64,000 nt of DNA from Cupriavidus taiwanensis LMG 19424 (GTDB taxonomy: Bacteria; Pseudomonadota; Gammaproteobacteria; Burkholderiales; Burkholderiaceae), in contig NC_010528.1 of assembly GCF_000069785.1 (NCBI RefSeq), forward strand, positions 1,116,001 to 1,180,000, in the 5' to 3' direction. The notes under the pieces were generated by a model. It was not told where the DNA came from. It ran no database searches and saw only the letters and a list, made by a program, of their open reading frames with translations. Position 1 is the first letter of the stretch; each line of letters begins with the position of its first letter. A program made the position numbers and the translations under genes. Below are positions 35,203 to 43,726 of this stretch, piece by piece.

Positions 35203-35634
35203 TCAGCGGTTGGCGCGGCGCCTGACGCAGTCGACGTAGTGGTCGCCGTCCGGCGGCTGGCCGGTGCGCTGCGCCTGCCACAGCATCTCGCCCAGGCATT
35301 CCATCACCTGGTGCTGGGCATCGTGCGGGGAATCGAGCCGGCGCGCCAGCGCCTCGTAAGCCTGGCGGATGCCGCGGGGCTGGTCGACCGAGACCTGCTC
35401 GGAAATCGACAGGTGCATCGCCAGGTGCAGGAAGGGATTGGTCTGGCCTTGCTCGGGGGTGTAGTCCTGCGCCAGCGCGCCTTCGGTGTCGCGCAGCAGG
35501 TCCTGGTACTCCGGGTGCTCGCCGATCCAGTCGACGGCAATGGCTTCCAGCGGGGTCAGCACGCCGCCTGCGATCTGCTTCTGCCAGGCATCGCAGAAGA
35601 ACCGGCGGACTTCTTCTCGGGAGGGATTGAACAT
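35203..35634 (-). CDS. DUF1841 family protein
   Basis: A 143-residue cytoplasmic protein of the DUF1841 family, confined mainly to beta- and gammaproteobacteria. MFNPSREEVRRFFCDAWQK opens it; NPFLHLAMHLSISEQVSVDQPRGI is the core signature, and HQVMECLGEMLWQAQR follows. The function is not known to me. The ATG at 35632-35634 matches the family start. The phospholipase gene lies 133 bases downstream on the same strand. Confidence 0.88.
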   Translation of the reverse strand: MFNPSREEVRRFFCDAWQKQIAGGVLTPLEAIAVDWIGEHPEYQDLLRDTEGALAQDYTPEQGQTNPFLHLAMHLSISEQVSVDQPRGIRQAYEALARRLDSPHDAQHQVMECLGEMLWQAQRTGQPPDGDHYVDCVRRRANR

Positions 35635-35737
35635 GGTGGCGCCATTGTAAACGACGGGGGCTGCCCTTGCCGGCCGCCGCTTGCCGCGATGGCGCCCAAG
35701 TAGAATGCGGGATCGCCGACTTCCCGCCGCCTGCCCG

Positions 35738-36676
35738 ATGACCGCTTCCGCCCCCACCGCCCCGACCGACGCCCGCGACAAGCTGGCCGGCGTGCTGCTG
35801 ATCGCGGTCTCGGCCAGCGCCTTTGGTGCCATGGCGATCTTCGCGCGGTTCGCCTATGCCGCCGGCGCGGACGTGTACGGCCTGCTGCTGGTGCGTTTCC
35901 TGCTGGCCGCCGCGGCGCTGGCGTGGGTGATGCGCACGCGCGGCATCGCGCTGCCGCCGTGGCGCCGCGTACTGGCGCTGGCGGCGATGGGGGGCATAGG
36001 CTACGTCGGCCAGTCGTTCTGCTTCTTCAGCGCGCTCAACCACGCGCAGGCGAGCCTGGTGGCACTGCTGCTGTACCTGTACCCGCTGTTCGTCACCATC
36101 CTGGCAGCGGTTTTCCTGAAGGAGCGGCTGACCACCGCGGCGGTGGTGGCACTGGTGCTGTGCTCGGTCGGCGCCGGGCTGACGGTCGGCGGCGGCGCCG
36201 GCTCGCCGCTGGGAATCGCGCTGGGGCTGGCGGCGGCGGTGATCTACTCCGTCTACATCATCGTCGGCGCGCGCCTGACCGCCGGCGTCAACCCGATCGC
36301 CACCACCACGGTGATCTGCACCGCGGCGGCGCTGGTCTACGGCGCCGTCGGCCTGCTGCGCGCCGGCGCGGGCACGCCGCCGCAGTTCCCGGCCGATGCC
36401 GGCGGCTGGCTGGCGCTGGCGGGCATCGCGCTGCTGTCGACAGTGCTGGCGATCCTGACGTTCTTTGCGGGTTTGCAGCGGCTGGGCGCGGCACAGGCGT
36501 CGATGCTGTCGACGCTGGAGCCGGTGGTCACCGTGGCGCTGGCGGCCTTGCTGCTGGGCGAGCAGATCGGCCCGGCGCAGGCAGTGGGCGGTGGCCTGAT
36601 CCTGGCGGGCGTGCTGTGGCTGACCCGCCGCGGCAGCGCGCCCGCCCCGGCGCGCGCCGACATGCAAGGGAATTGA
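35738..36676 (+). CDS. EamA/DMT-family transporter
   Basis: A 312-residue inner-membrane protein with ten predicted transmembrane segments in two EamA repeats. The first begins [19 protein letters not shown] and ends before a polar loop near residue 155. The second begins [19 protein letters not shown] and includes [20 protein letters not shown], the repeat's signature. DMT proteins of this group export metabolites or amino acids; the substrate is unknown. The ATG at 35738 is preferred to an upstream in-frame ATG because it leaves a short polar N-terminus before the first helix. It is divergent from the DUF1841 gene. Confidence 0.9.
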   Translation: MTASAPTAPTDARDKLAGVLLIAVSASAFGAMAIFARFAYAAGADVYGLLLVRFLLAAAALAWVMRTRGIALPPWRRVLALAAMGGIGYVGQSFCFFSALNHAQASLVALLLYLYPLFVTILAAVFLKERLTTAAVVALVLCSVGAGLTVGGGAGSPLGIALGLAAAVIYSVYIIVGARLTAGVNPIATTTVICTAAALVYGAVGLLRAGAGTPPQFPADAGGWLALAGIALLSTVLAILTFFAGLQRLGAAQASMLSTLEPVVTVALAALLLGEQIGPAQAVGGGLILAGVLWLTRRGSAPAPARADMQGN

Positions 36677-36764
36677 ACGGGTTGCTCAAAGGCGCTGTCG
36701 TGGCGCACGCCGGCGCTTGGGTACAATCGCGCCTTCTCTTACCTCCCGTACAGAAAGGACGCGC

Positions 36765-37352
36765 ATGTCCCAGATCGACCACGCCGCGCTGGCGCAACTG
36801 TTCACCGAAGCCCGCACCCATAACGTGTGGCAGGACCGCCATGTGGACGACGCCGTGCTGCACCAGATCTATGAAGCGATGAAGTTCGGCCCGACCGCGG
36901 CCAACAGCAGCCCCGCGCGCATCGTATTCGTCAAGAGCGCCGCCGAGAAGGCGCGCCTGGTGGACTGCGTCTCCGCCGGCAACGTCGACAAGACGCGCTC
37001 GGCGCCGGTGACCGCCATCATCGCCTTCGACACCGCCTTCCACGACCAGCTGCCCAAGCTGTTCCCGCATGCCGATGCCCGCTCGTGGTACGCCGGCAAC
37101 GACGAGAAGATTGCCCGCGACGCGCTGATGAACAGCTCGCTGCAGGGTGGCTACTTTATCCTCGCGGCGCGCGCGTTCGGCCTGGACTGCGGCCCGATGG
37201 GCGGCTTCGATGCCGACAAGGTCAATGCGGCGTTCTTCCCCGATGGCAAGTGGAAGGTCAACTTCCTGTGCAATCTGGGCTATGGGGTGGCGGACAAGCT
37301 GTATCCGCGGGGGCCGCGGCTGTCGTTTGATGAAGCTTGCCGGGTTGTTTGA
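36765..37352 (+). CDS. Malonic semialdehyde reductase / RutE-HadB family nitroreductase
   Basis: A 195-residue FMN-dependent oxidoreductase of the nitroreductase fold, RutE/HadB subgroup. Recognisable blocks are [37 protein letters not shown] (FMN contacts), [25 protein letters not shown] and the C-terminal [22 protein letters not shown]. RutE reduces malonic semialdehyde to 3-hydroxypropionate in pyrimidine catabolism; no rut genes are near. AAAGGA precedes the ATG at 36765, and TACAAT at 36722-36727 may be its -10 box. Confidence 0.92.
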   Translation: MSQIDHAALAQLFTEARTHNVWQDRHVDDAVLHQIYEAMKFGPTAANSSPARIVFVKSAAEKARLVDCVSAGNVDKTRSAPVTAIIAFDTAFHDQLPKLFPHADARSWYAGNDEKIARDALMNSSLQGGYFILAARAFGLDCGPMGGFDADKVNAAFFPDGKWKVNFLCNLGYGVADKLYPRGPRLSFDEACRVV

Positions 37353-37466
37353 ACGGGGCTGGCTACTGGTAGATGAGCGACCCGGGGTGGTCGCTTTTTT
37401 TTGGGCGTTCCTGGGGGGGTCTGGGTTCGTTCGTTTGTTCGTCGTGCTTGGCGAGTGCCGCTGTTT

Positions 37467-37515
37467 CGCCGGCGTAGCCGGCGACCTCCTTTCTGTCCGA
37501 GCGACAGAAAGGAGG
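37467..37515. repeat. Double inverted repeat (REP-like element)
   Basis: CGCCGGC-GTA-GCCGGCG (37467-37483) is followed after one base by CCTCCTTTCTGTC, CGAGC, GACAGAAAGGAGG (37485-37515), a perfect 13-base stem. I recall similar 'cctttctgtccgagcgacagaaagg' elements scattered through Cupriavidus and Ralstonia chromosomes, so it is probably a repetitive extragenic palindrome. Confidence 0.75.
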
Positions 37516-37826
37516 CAAAGAGCGCGTCGCCTGGGCGGCTGGCCAAGGCGGCGTTGGTGGTTCTGGCGGTGGTGACTCGCGGTCGTGCTGGTGGTGGTTC
37601 GACCCTGCTGACGCTACCGGGAGGTGCCTGGCGTTCGGGGTCGGATGGACGAACCCGACTTTAGGTCGGTGGCAGCCTGCTTATCACGTTATTGGTGGGA
37701 CGCCTTCGGCTGCGCTGCGCGCGCTCCCTATCTCAGGTCTATTGCTCGGGCACGGAGTGCGTCGCTGCGCTCGCACGGCGCTGTCACGGGCGAGCCCAAA
37801 GGATATTTCCTCTCCGCTTGTTTGGT

Positions 37827-37852
37827 CCCCTCGCCCGCTTGCGGGAGAGGGG
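37827..37852. repeat. CCCCTC-type hairpin (dispersed repeat copy 3)
   Basis: CCCCTCGCCCGC, TT, GCGGGAGAGGGG form a stem with one mismatch, followed by a second purine block at 37853-37864. It shares core and geometry with the hairpins at 2779 and 13648. Confidence 0.65.
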
Positions 37853-37952
37853 CGGGGGAGAGGGCCGGCGCATCGACGAAGTCAACGCATCAATCCGCGG
37901 GAATCTGCATCATCCCCCGCAATTCAACTTTTCAGGTCAGCAGCGCGAGCGC

Positions 37953-38678
37953 TCACGCGGTCCATTCCTGCATCGGGTTGCAGGCCAGGTAGCGGCGCGC
38001 CTCGCCGATCCCCAGCCGTTGGCGCGCTGCGTCGATCGGTTCGTGCAGCAGCTTTTCGTAATCCTCGCCCAGCAGCCAGCGGGCGCGGCGGCCCAGCCGG
38101 TAGCCCTCCAGCACGGCGCGTGCGAAGGCGAGGTTGCCGGTGACGCGCAGGCTCTTCAGCGACGCGGCGATGGCGATGAGGGCCCAGCCCTTGCCGCCGG
38201 TCTGCGCATAGCTGAACGCGACCAGCGCGGCTTCGCCGAGGCTTTCGTCGGCGCGGTAGCCGGTGAGCACATGCCAGATATCGTGGATGTCGCGCGTGCG
38301 CCGGCCGAACCACAGGTAGGCGTCCTCGAGCACCGGCTCCTGGTCGAGGTTCGACACCTTGGCCAGCCCGTCCGCGCTGTATCCGGTCTGTTCCAGGAAC
38401 GCGCGATAGGCCGCGCCGACCGTGCCCGGCGCGAACCCGGCCACGTAAGCCGGATCGGACAAGCGTTCGGCCAGCTCGATGCGCTGGTAGACCATGCGGC
38501 GCCCGTCGTGCGTGGCCAGCAGGCGGCGGAAGTTGCGCGGCATCGACGGGCCGTTGAGCGCGCGCATGATGCGGAACACCTGCTCGGTGTCGTTGCCGTC
38601 CGCCATCAGCTTGCGCACTGCGCGGAACGCGGCGAAGAGATCTTGCTTGTAGGGGTTCGAACCCGTCGTGGTGGCCAT
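37953..38678 (-). CDS. Coq4 family protein
   Basis: A 241-residue protein of the Coq4 family. The metal motif HDxxH appears as IHDIWHVLTGY near residue 134, followed by a GE pair one residue further than in human COQ4. Other blocks are FRIMRALNGPSMPRNFRRLLA and a C-terminal basic helix. Eukaryotic Coq4 acts in ubiquinone synthesis. AGGAGAG lies just before the ATG at 38678. It is the third gene after a BVMO-type monooxygenase and a hydrolase on the same strand (17 bases from the hydrolase), so it may act with them rather than in ubiquinone synthesis. That is inference. Confidence 0.85.
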   Translation of the reverse strand: MATTTGSNPYKQDLFAAFRAVRKLMADGNDTEQVFRIMRALNGPSMPRNFRRLLATHDGRRMVYQRIELAERLSDPAYVAGFAPGTVGAAYRAFLEQTGYSADGLAKVSNLDQEPVLEDAYLWFGRRTRDIHDIWHVLTGYRADESLGEAALVAFSYAQTGGKGWALIAIAASLKSLRVTGNLAFARAVLEGYRLGRRARWLLGEDYEKLLHEPIDAARQRLGIGEARRYLACNPMQEWTA

Positions 38679-38694
38679 GGGCGCTCTCCTGGGA

Positions 38695-39678
38695 TCAAGC
38701 GAACTGTGCCGCCCGCGGCGCGGTGCCCTGCATCCGCGCCGCGGCGGTGCGCACGAAATCGACACTAGTGGCGATAGCGGTCACCGGCAGCATGTGGCCG
38801 CCGCTGACCAGGGTCAGCGTGGCGCCCGGCACCTTGGCCACCAGCGCCTCGCCATGCTCGGCGAAGTCGAGGATGCGGTCCTCGCGGCCGTACAGCACGC
38901 TCACGGGCACGCGCAGGGCGCCGTAGTCGCGCAGCAGGTCCGGCAGGCTGCGGGCGGCGCCGAGCAGGTCTTCGGAGGCCGCCAGGAAGTGGCGCGGGCG
39001 CAAGGCCAGCAGGCCGCCGCCGCGGGTCGGGAAGTCGTCCGGCACCGGGTCGGGGCCGAACACGATGTCCATGACTTCGGCGCGATGGCGGATCGACATC
39101 GGCACCACCAGGGTCCAGGCCATCAGCCGGCGCTGCCACGCGCGCGGCACGGCCATGGCCTTGAACACCGGCGAGATCGTAGTGGGCGGGTGAGTCAGCG
39201 GCGCGATCAGCGCCAGTCCGCCGACGCGCTCCGAATGGCGGATCGCCAGCGCCAGCGCGATGGCGCCGCCCAGCGAATGGCCCACCACCAGCGGACGTTC
39301 CAGGCCCAGCTTGTCGCACAGCGCGGCGAGCGCGTCGGCCTGCGCGGGCAGGTCGGCGGGGCTGCCTGGCATGCGCGTGGAATGGCCGGCGCCGGGGCGG
39401 TCGACGGCGACGACGCGGAAGCTCTCTGCCAGCGGCGCGATCATGCCGTAGCCGAAGTTCTCGAGCTGGCCCGACAGGCCATGCACCAGCAGCAGCGCCG
39501 GGCCTTGCCCGCGCTCCACCACATGCAGCCGCGCGCCGGGCACGTCGACAAAGCGGCCCGACGGCGGCATCGCCGCTTCGATGCGGCGGGCGGTACGCCA
39601 GGTGTACAGCCATAGCGCGGCGCCGGACAGCAGGATCAGGGCCGTCAACACGGCCAGGCTGGCCAGGATGACCGTCAT
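38695..39678 (-). CDS. Membrane-anchored alpha/beta hydrolase
   Basis: A 327-residue alpha/beta-hydrolase with one N-terminal membrane segment (residues 3-25, ILASLAVLTALILLSGAAL). The oxyanion region is LLVHGLSGQLENF, the nucleophile elbow is VVGHSLGGAIAL near residue 138, the acid is in VLYGREDRILDF and the catalytic histidine in VSGGHMLPV. Its start codon overlaps the stop of the monooxygenase gene (ATGA). With a Baeyer-Villiger enzyme upstream, ester or lactone hydrolysis is the obvious role, but the true substrate is unknown. Confidence 0.9.
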   Translation of the reverse strand: MTVILASLAVLTALILLSGAALWLYTWRTARRIEAAMPPSGRFVDVPGARLHVVERGQGPALLLVHGLSGQLENFGYGMIAPLAESFRVVAVDRPGAGHSTRMPGSPADLPAQADALAALCDKLGLERPLVVGHSLGGAIALALAIRHSERVGGLALIAPLTHPPTTISPVFKAMAVPRAWQRRLMAWTLVVPMSIRHRAEVMDIVFGPDPVPDDFPTRGGGLLALRPRHFLAASEDLLGAARSLPDLLRDYGALRVPVSVLYGREDRILDFAEHGEALVAKVPGATLTLVSGGHMLPVTAIATSVDFVRTAAARMQGTAPRAAQFA

Positions 39679-41234
39679 GGCTGCACCTCGCTGGCGGCCA
39701 CCGCCGTGTTGCCCCCCGTGGCGTCCTGGTGGCTGCGCGGCCCCCGCGGCGCCGGCACGGCGGCCGGCGGGGCGCCGAACTGGAGTACGCCATCGGCGAT
39801 GCGGCCATGCCGGATCGTCAGCAGGTCCTTCAGGTAGTTCTGGTGCACGCGCCACGGCTTGCGGTCGCCCTGCCGTGGCAGCACGCCCGCGGCACGCTGC
39901 ACATAGCCCGAGGTGAAATCCAGAAACGGCGTGGGCTGCACCGCGGCGGGCGCGCGCGGCACGGCGATGCGGTGGCCGTGGCGGTCCATGTGGCGCAGCA
40001 GGCGGCACACGTACTCGGCCGTCAGGTCCGCCTTGAGCGTCCACGAGGCGTTGGTGTAGCCGAAGGCCAGCACCAGGTTGGGCACGTCGCTGAGCATCAT
40101 GCCCTTGTAGGCCAGGCAATCGGCGGGGCGGCGCGGCTGGCCGTCGACGGTGAGCGCCATGTCGCCCAGCATGTTCAGCTTGAGCCCGGTGGCCGTCACC
40201 ACGATATCCGCGTCCAGCGACTTGCCGCTGGCGAGCTCGATGCCGTTTTCGGTGAAGCGTTTGATGGTGTCGGTGACCACCGAGGCGCGGCCCTCGCGCA
40301 GGGCGCGGAACAGGTCGCCGTCGGGTACCAGGCACAGGCGCTGGTCCCAGGGGTTGTAGCGCGGCGTGAAATGCGTCGCCACGTCGAAGCCCGCCGGCAA
40401 CTGCGCCGCGGCCATGCCGACCAGGCGTGCCTTGACGCGTTCCGGCCGGCGCCGCGCCAGCTGGAAGAAGGTCATGCCGAGCAGCACGTTCTTCCAGCGC
40501 GTGGCGGTGTAGGCCAGCCGTTCGGGCAGCACGCGGCGCAGGGTGCGCGCGATGGCGTCCTCGCCTGGGCGCGTCACGATATACGTGGGCGAGCGCTGCA
40601 GCATGGTCACGTGCGCCGCGCTGGCGGCCATCGCCGGCACCAGCGTGACCGCGGTGGCGCCGCTGCCGATCACCACCACGCGCTTGCCGGCGTAGTCGAG
40701 CGACTCGTCCCAGAACTGCGGGTGCACGATGCGGCCGCGAAAGCGGTCCTCGCCGTCGAACGCGGGACGGTGGCCCTCGGCATAGCTGTAGTAGCCGGCG
40801 CACACATAGAGCAGGCGTGCGCGCAATCGCAGCCGGCTGCCGTCAGTGCTGCGTTCGGCTTCGACGGTCCAGCAAGCGTCGGCGCTGTCCCACGCCGCGC
40901 CGACCACGCGGTGGCCGAAGCGGATATGGCGCGTGATGCCGGTTTCTTCAGCGGTCTCGCGGATATAGGCGCGGATCGAGGGGCCGTCGGCGATCGCCCT
41001 GGCGCCGCGCCAGGGCTTGAAGCGGTAGCCCAGCGTGTACATGTCCGAATCCGAGCGGATGCCCGGGTAGCGGAACAGGTCCCAGGTGCCGCCGATGGCG
41101 TCGCGCGCCTCGAGGATGGCGTAGCGCTTGCCCGGACAGCGCCGTTGCAGCTGGCGCGCTGCACCGATGCCGGACAGGCCGGCGCCGACGATCAGCACAT
41201 CGAGAACTGCGTCATCGGAACTGGCTTCACGCAT
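39675..41234 (-). CDS. Flavin monooxygenase of Baeyer-Villiger type
   Basis: A monooxygenase of about 519 residues. The FAD-binding GAGLSGIGAA is near residue 17. The BVMO fingerprint FxGxxxHxxxWD is complete as FRGRIVHPQFWD near 158, and the NADPH-binding VVVIGSGATAV follows. ATGLKLNM is the late FAD motif. Such enzymes insert oxygen next to a ketone to give an ester. The ATG at 41234 (GGA 8 bases before it) is preferred to 41243 and to 41270. The last would place the start codon inside the operator at 41258-41283. It is the first gene of the monooxygenase-hydrolase-Coq4 operon and is divergent from a TetR gene. Confidence 0.88.
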   Translation of the reverse strand: MREASSDDAVLDVLIVGAGLSGIGAARQLQRRCPGKRYAILEARDAIGGTWDLFRYPGIRSDSDMYTLGYRFKPWRGARAIADGPSIRAYIRETAEETGITRHIRFGHRVVGAAWDSADACWTVEAERSTDGSRLRLRARLLYVCAGYYSYAEGHRPAFDGEDRFRGRIVHPQFWDESLDYAGKRVVVIGSGATAVTLVPAMAASAAHVTMLQRSPTYIVTRPGEDAIARTLRRVLPERLAYTATRWKNVLLGMTFFQLARRRPERVKARLVGMAAAQLPAGFDVATHFTPRYNPWDQRLCLVPDGDLFRALREGRASVVTDTIKRFTENGIELASGKSLDADIVVTATGLKLNMLGDMALTVDGQPRRPADCLAYKGMMLSDVPNLVLAFGYTNASWTLKADLTAEYVCRLLRHMDRHGHRIAVPRAPAAVQPTPFLDFTSGYVQRAAGVLPRQGDRKPWRVHQNYLKDLLTIRHGRIADGVLQFGAPPAAVPAPRGPRSHQDATGGNTAVAASEVQP

Positions 41235-41257
41235 GGGAGGCATCCGGTCGAGTGACA

Positions 41258-41283
41258 CTTCTGACAACATAGGTTGTCAGAAG
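41258..41283. promoter_or_regulatory. TetR-type operator 1
   Basis: CTTCTGACAAC, 4 bases, GTTGTCAGAAG: a perfect 11-base inverted repeat between the divergent monooxygenase and TetR genes. Its core is TGACA-N8-TGTCA, the same as operator 2. Confidence 0.8.
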
Positions 41284-41297
41284 CGATCCCGCAAGTT

Positions 41298-41321
41298 TTC
41301 TGACAATAGGGAATGTCATAA
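41298..41321. promoter_or_regulatory. TetR-type operator 2
   Basis: TTCTGACA and TGTCATAA flank 8 bases, again TGACA-N8-TGTCA. This half-degenerate copy of operator 1 reaches the TetR start codon at 41321, so binding should block its own transcription or translation start. Confidence 0.7.
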
Positions 41322-41986
41322 TGGCGCGCATGACCCCCGAGCTGACTCCCGCGCGCCGCTATCGCGGCGCCGAAGCCGAAGAGCGCCGCGCTCAGCGCCG
41401 CGCGCAACTGATCGCCGCGGCCGTGCAGGTCTATGGCGAGCGCGGTTACCAGAACGCCACGGTCAAGGCCGTGTGCGAGGCCGCTGGCCTGACCGAACGC
41501 TATTTCTACGAGTCATTCACCAACAGCGAGGCCTTGCTGCTGGCATCGTTTCAAACGGTGACCCATCGCCTGCTGCACACCTTGGCGCAGGCGGGCGAGG
41601 CGGCCGGCAACGACGGCCCGCAACGGGCGCTGGCGATGCTGCGGGCCTATTTCGGCGCACTGCAGCGCGAACCGCGTTCGGCGCGGGTGTTTCTGGTAGA
41701 GATCCGCGGTGTCAGCAAGCTGGTCGACGGCGCGCTGGCCGACTCGCTGGACGAGTTTGGCGGCCTGCTCGCGCAAGCGCTGCTGCCGCCAGGGCGCCAG
41801 CATGACCCGCTGCTGACGGCAGGCGTGGCGGGCGGGGTGGTCCATCTTGCCGTGCGCTGGATCCGCCACGGTTACACCCCCGATGTCGACGTCGTGGCGC
41901 GCACCGCGTTGCAGCTGGCGATGGTGCTGGCGCACGAGCCCGGGGAGGTAGCGGCTACAGCTGCGGTGCCGGGGTTTTCTCCCTGA
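41321..41986 (+). CDS. TetR/AcrR family regulator (of the monooxygenase operon)
   Basis: A 221-residue repressor. The DNA-binding domain occupies residues 20-75: RRAQLIAAAVQVYGERGYQN, then VKAVCEAAGLTERYFYESFTNSEALL. The ligand domain follows with no recognised signature. Two operators with identical TGACA-N8-TGTCA cores lie directly before it, the second reaching its ATG, which predicts autorepression and repression of the divergent BVMO operon. Its last 32 bases overlap the end of nth on the opposite strand. The inducer is unknown, perhaps a ketone or long-chain substrate of the operon. Confidence 0.92.
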   Translation: MARMTPELTPARRYRGAEAEERRAQRRAQLIAAAVQVYGERGYQNATVKAVCEAAGLTERYFYESFTNSEALLLASFQTVTHRLLHTLAQAGEAAGNDGPQRALAMLRAYFGALQREPRSARVFLVEIRGVSKLVDGALADSLDEFGGLLAQALLPPGRQHDPLLTAGVAGGVVHLAVRWIRHGYTPDVDVVARTALQLAMVLAHEPGEVAATAAVPGFSP

Positions 41987-42599
41987 ACTCGCACAGCGGT
42001 TCGATGGCGCAATGCCAGCATTCCGGCTTGCGCGCCTTGCACACGTAGCGCCCGTGCAGGATCAGCCAGTGATGGGCGTCGTGCAGGAATTCATGCGGTA
42101 CGCACTTGAGCAGCTTCTGCTCGACGATGTCGACGTTCTTGCCCGGCGCCAGGCCGGTGCGGTTCGAGACGCGGAAGATATGCGTGTCGACCGCGATGGT
42201 GGGCTGGCCGAACGCGGTGTTGAGCACCACGTTGGCGGTCTTGCGGCCCACGCCCGGCAGCGCTTCCAGCGCTTCGCGCTGCGCCGGCACCTTGCCGCCA
42301 TGGCGCTCGACCAGGATGCGGCAGGTCTCGATCACATGCTTGGCCTTGGTCTTGTAGAGGCCGATGGTCTTGATGTATTCGCTCAGGCCAGCTTCGCCCA
42401 GCTCCAGCATCTGCCGCGGGGTATGCGCGACCGGGAACAGCCGGCGCGTGGCCTTGTTCACGCCAACGTCGGTGGCCTGCGCCGACAGCAGCACGGCGAT
42501 CAGCAGCTCGAACGGCGAGCTGTACTCCAGTTCGGTGGCCGGGGCCGGGTTGACTTCGCGCAGTGTCTCGAAGATGGCACGGCACTTGGCAGCGTTCAT
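41955..42599 (-). CDS. nth: Endonuclease III
   Basis: A 214-residue DNA glycosylase/AP lyase that removes oxidised pyrimidines. The helix-hairpin-helix is [17 protein letters not shown] near residue 112, with the catalytic Lys in GRKTA and the catalytic Asp in [13 protein letters not shown] near 138. The C-terminal [4Fe-4S] cysteines are arranged C-x6-C-x2-C-x5-C in [17 protein letters not shown]. The ATG at 42599 overlaps the rsxB stop (ATGA), so nth is translated together with rsxB, which might serve to supply or reduce its cluster. Its 3' end overlaps the convergent TetR gene. Confidence 0.96.
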   Translation of the reverse strand: MNAAKCRAIFETLREVNPAPATELEYSSPFELLIAVLLSAQATDVGVNKATRRLFPVAHTPRQMLELGEAGLSEYIKTIGLYKTKAKHVIETCRILVERHGGKVPAQREALEALPGVGRKTANVVLNTAFGQPTIAVDTHIFRVSNRTGLAPGKNVDIVEQKLLKCVPHEFLHDAHHWLILHGRYVCKARKPECWHCAIEPLCEFREKTPAPQL

Positions 42600-43417
42600 G
42601 GTTCTTGTTTCCGGTCGGTAGCCGGGTCCTGGCCAGTATTGGGATCGTCCTGCCCCGGCGTCAGCCCGGCGCGCGCGCGCCGCGCATCGGCGGCGTCGAT
42701 CTGGGCCTGCACCGCGGCCGACACGTTCTCGGTATTGCGCGGCCGCGCGGCCTGCTGCTTCTGCCGCGCCCGTTCGATCGCGGCCTGGATGATGGCGCGC
42801 TTGCGTTCCTGCGCGGCGCGCTCGGCATCGTTCTCGGGCGCTTCGGCCTGAACCGCGGCAAGCTTGGCGGCGGCCTTGGCGGCGAGGCGTGCGTCGTTTT
42901 CTTCGCGCTCGCGCACCAGCCGCGCCGTGCGCGCCAGGTAGCGTGCCTGCGCGGCATCGGCCTGCGCCTGCGACCACGCGTCCCAGCCGGTGCGCGTGCC
43001 GGTAACCGGCACCATGTCGATGCAGTCGACCGGGCAGGGCGGCACGCACAGGTCGCAGCCGGTGCACAGGTCGGGGATCACGGTATGCATCTGCTTGGCG
43101 GCGCCGGCGATGGCGTCGACCGGGCAGGCCTGGATGCAGAGCGTGCAGCCGATGCACAGGCTCTCGTCGATGCGGGCGACGGCGCGCGGCTGCTCGGTGC
43201 CGCGTTCGGGATCGAGCGGCAGGGGCTCGGTGCCCAGCAACGCGGCCAGGCGCTCGATACCTTGCGCGCCGCCCGGCGGGCAACGGTTGCAGGCGGCCTC
43301 GCCGCTGGCCATGGCTTCGGCGTAGGGGCGGCAGCCGCTGAAGCCGCACTTGGTGCACTGGGTCTGTGGCAGCAGCGCCTCGATACGGTCGGCGAGGGAC
43401 TTGACGGCGGGATTCAC
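42596..43417 (-). CDS. rsxB: RsxB/RnfB-type iron-sulfur electron transport protein
   Basis: About 273 residues from a GTG at 43417; an alternative GTG at 43483 would add 22. The 4Fe-4S domain (Fes) has [16 protein letters not shown] and a later CNRCPPGG. Two ferredoxin clusters are [18 protein letters not shown] and [18 protein letters not shown]. The C-terminal 120 residues are a charged, Ala-rich coiled coil, much longer than in Escherichia coli RsxB. The N-terminal membrane helix of RnfB is missing and no other rnf genes are present, so this is the stand-alone betaproteobacterial form. nth overlaps its stop codon. Start uncertain because neither candidate has a good ribosome binding site. 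Confidence 0.85.
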   Translation of the reverse strand: MNPAVKSLADRIEALLPQTQCTKCGFSGCRPYAEAMASGEAACNRCPPGGAQGIERLAALLGTEPLPLDPERGTEQPRAVARIDESLCIGCTLCIQACPVDAIAGAAKQMHTVIPDLCTGCDLCVPPCPVDCIDMVPVTGTRTGWDAWSQAQADAAQARYLARTARLVREREENDARLAAKAAAKLAAVQAEAPENDAERAAQERKRAIIQAAIERARQKQQAARPRNTENVSAAVQAQIDAADARRARAGLTPGQDDPNTGQDPATDRKQEP

Positions 43418-43726
43418 GACAACGGACAGCAATCTAGGGGACAAGAGCGGATCAAAAAGCCGCGCCAGCGCGGCGCCGGCCACCGGCAGAGCGCCAAATT
43501 TGCGCGGTGCTGTGAGCGGTTGGCGACATAACGGCGGCCCTTACGGGGCGGACAATGTGCTGGCGGCCCCGGCGGCACCGGAGTCTCTGCGGACCCTGCG
43601 GTTTTCGCGCCGCAAGGATTATCCCCGATTTCGCCGGCGGACAGAAACGGCGATGATGCGCGTCGCGCGGCCGGATTGCCGCATTCCGGCCTGTGCCATA
43701 ATCCGCGCAACGATCAACCACACTCC

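Larger units (their letters stand above)
37353..37952. other. 600-base gene-free region rich in inverted repeats
   Basis: No reading frame here has family-like sequence or a credible start. It holds an unusual T/G-rich stretch (37395-37445), two adjacent perfect inverted repeats (37467-37515), a copy of the CCCCTC hairpin repeat at 37827-37852, and otherwise low-complexity G/C sequence. Base composition at 37395-37445 differs clearly from its surroundings. Confidence 0.7.
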
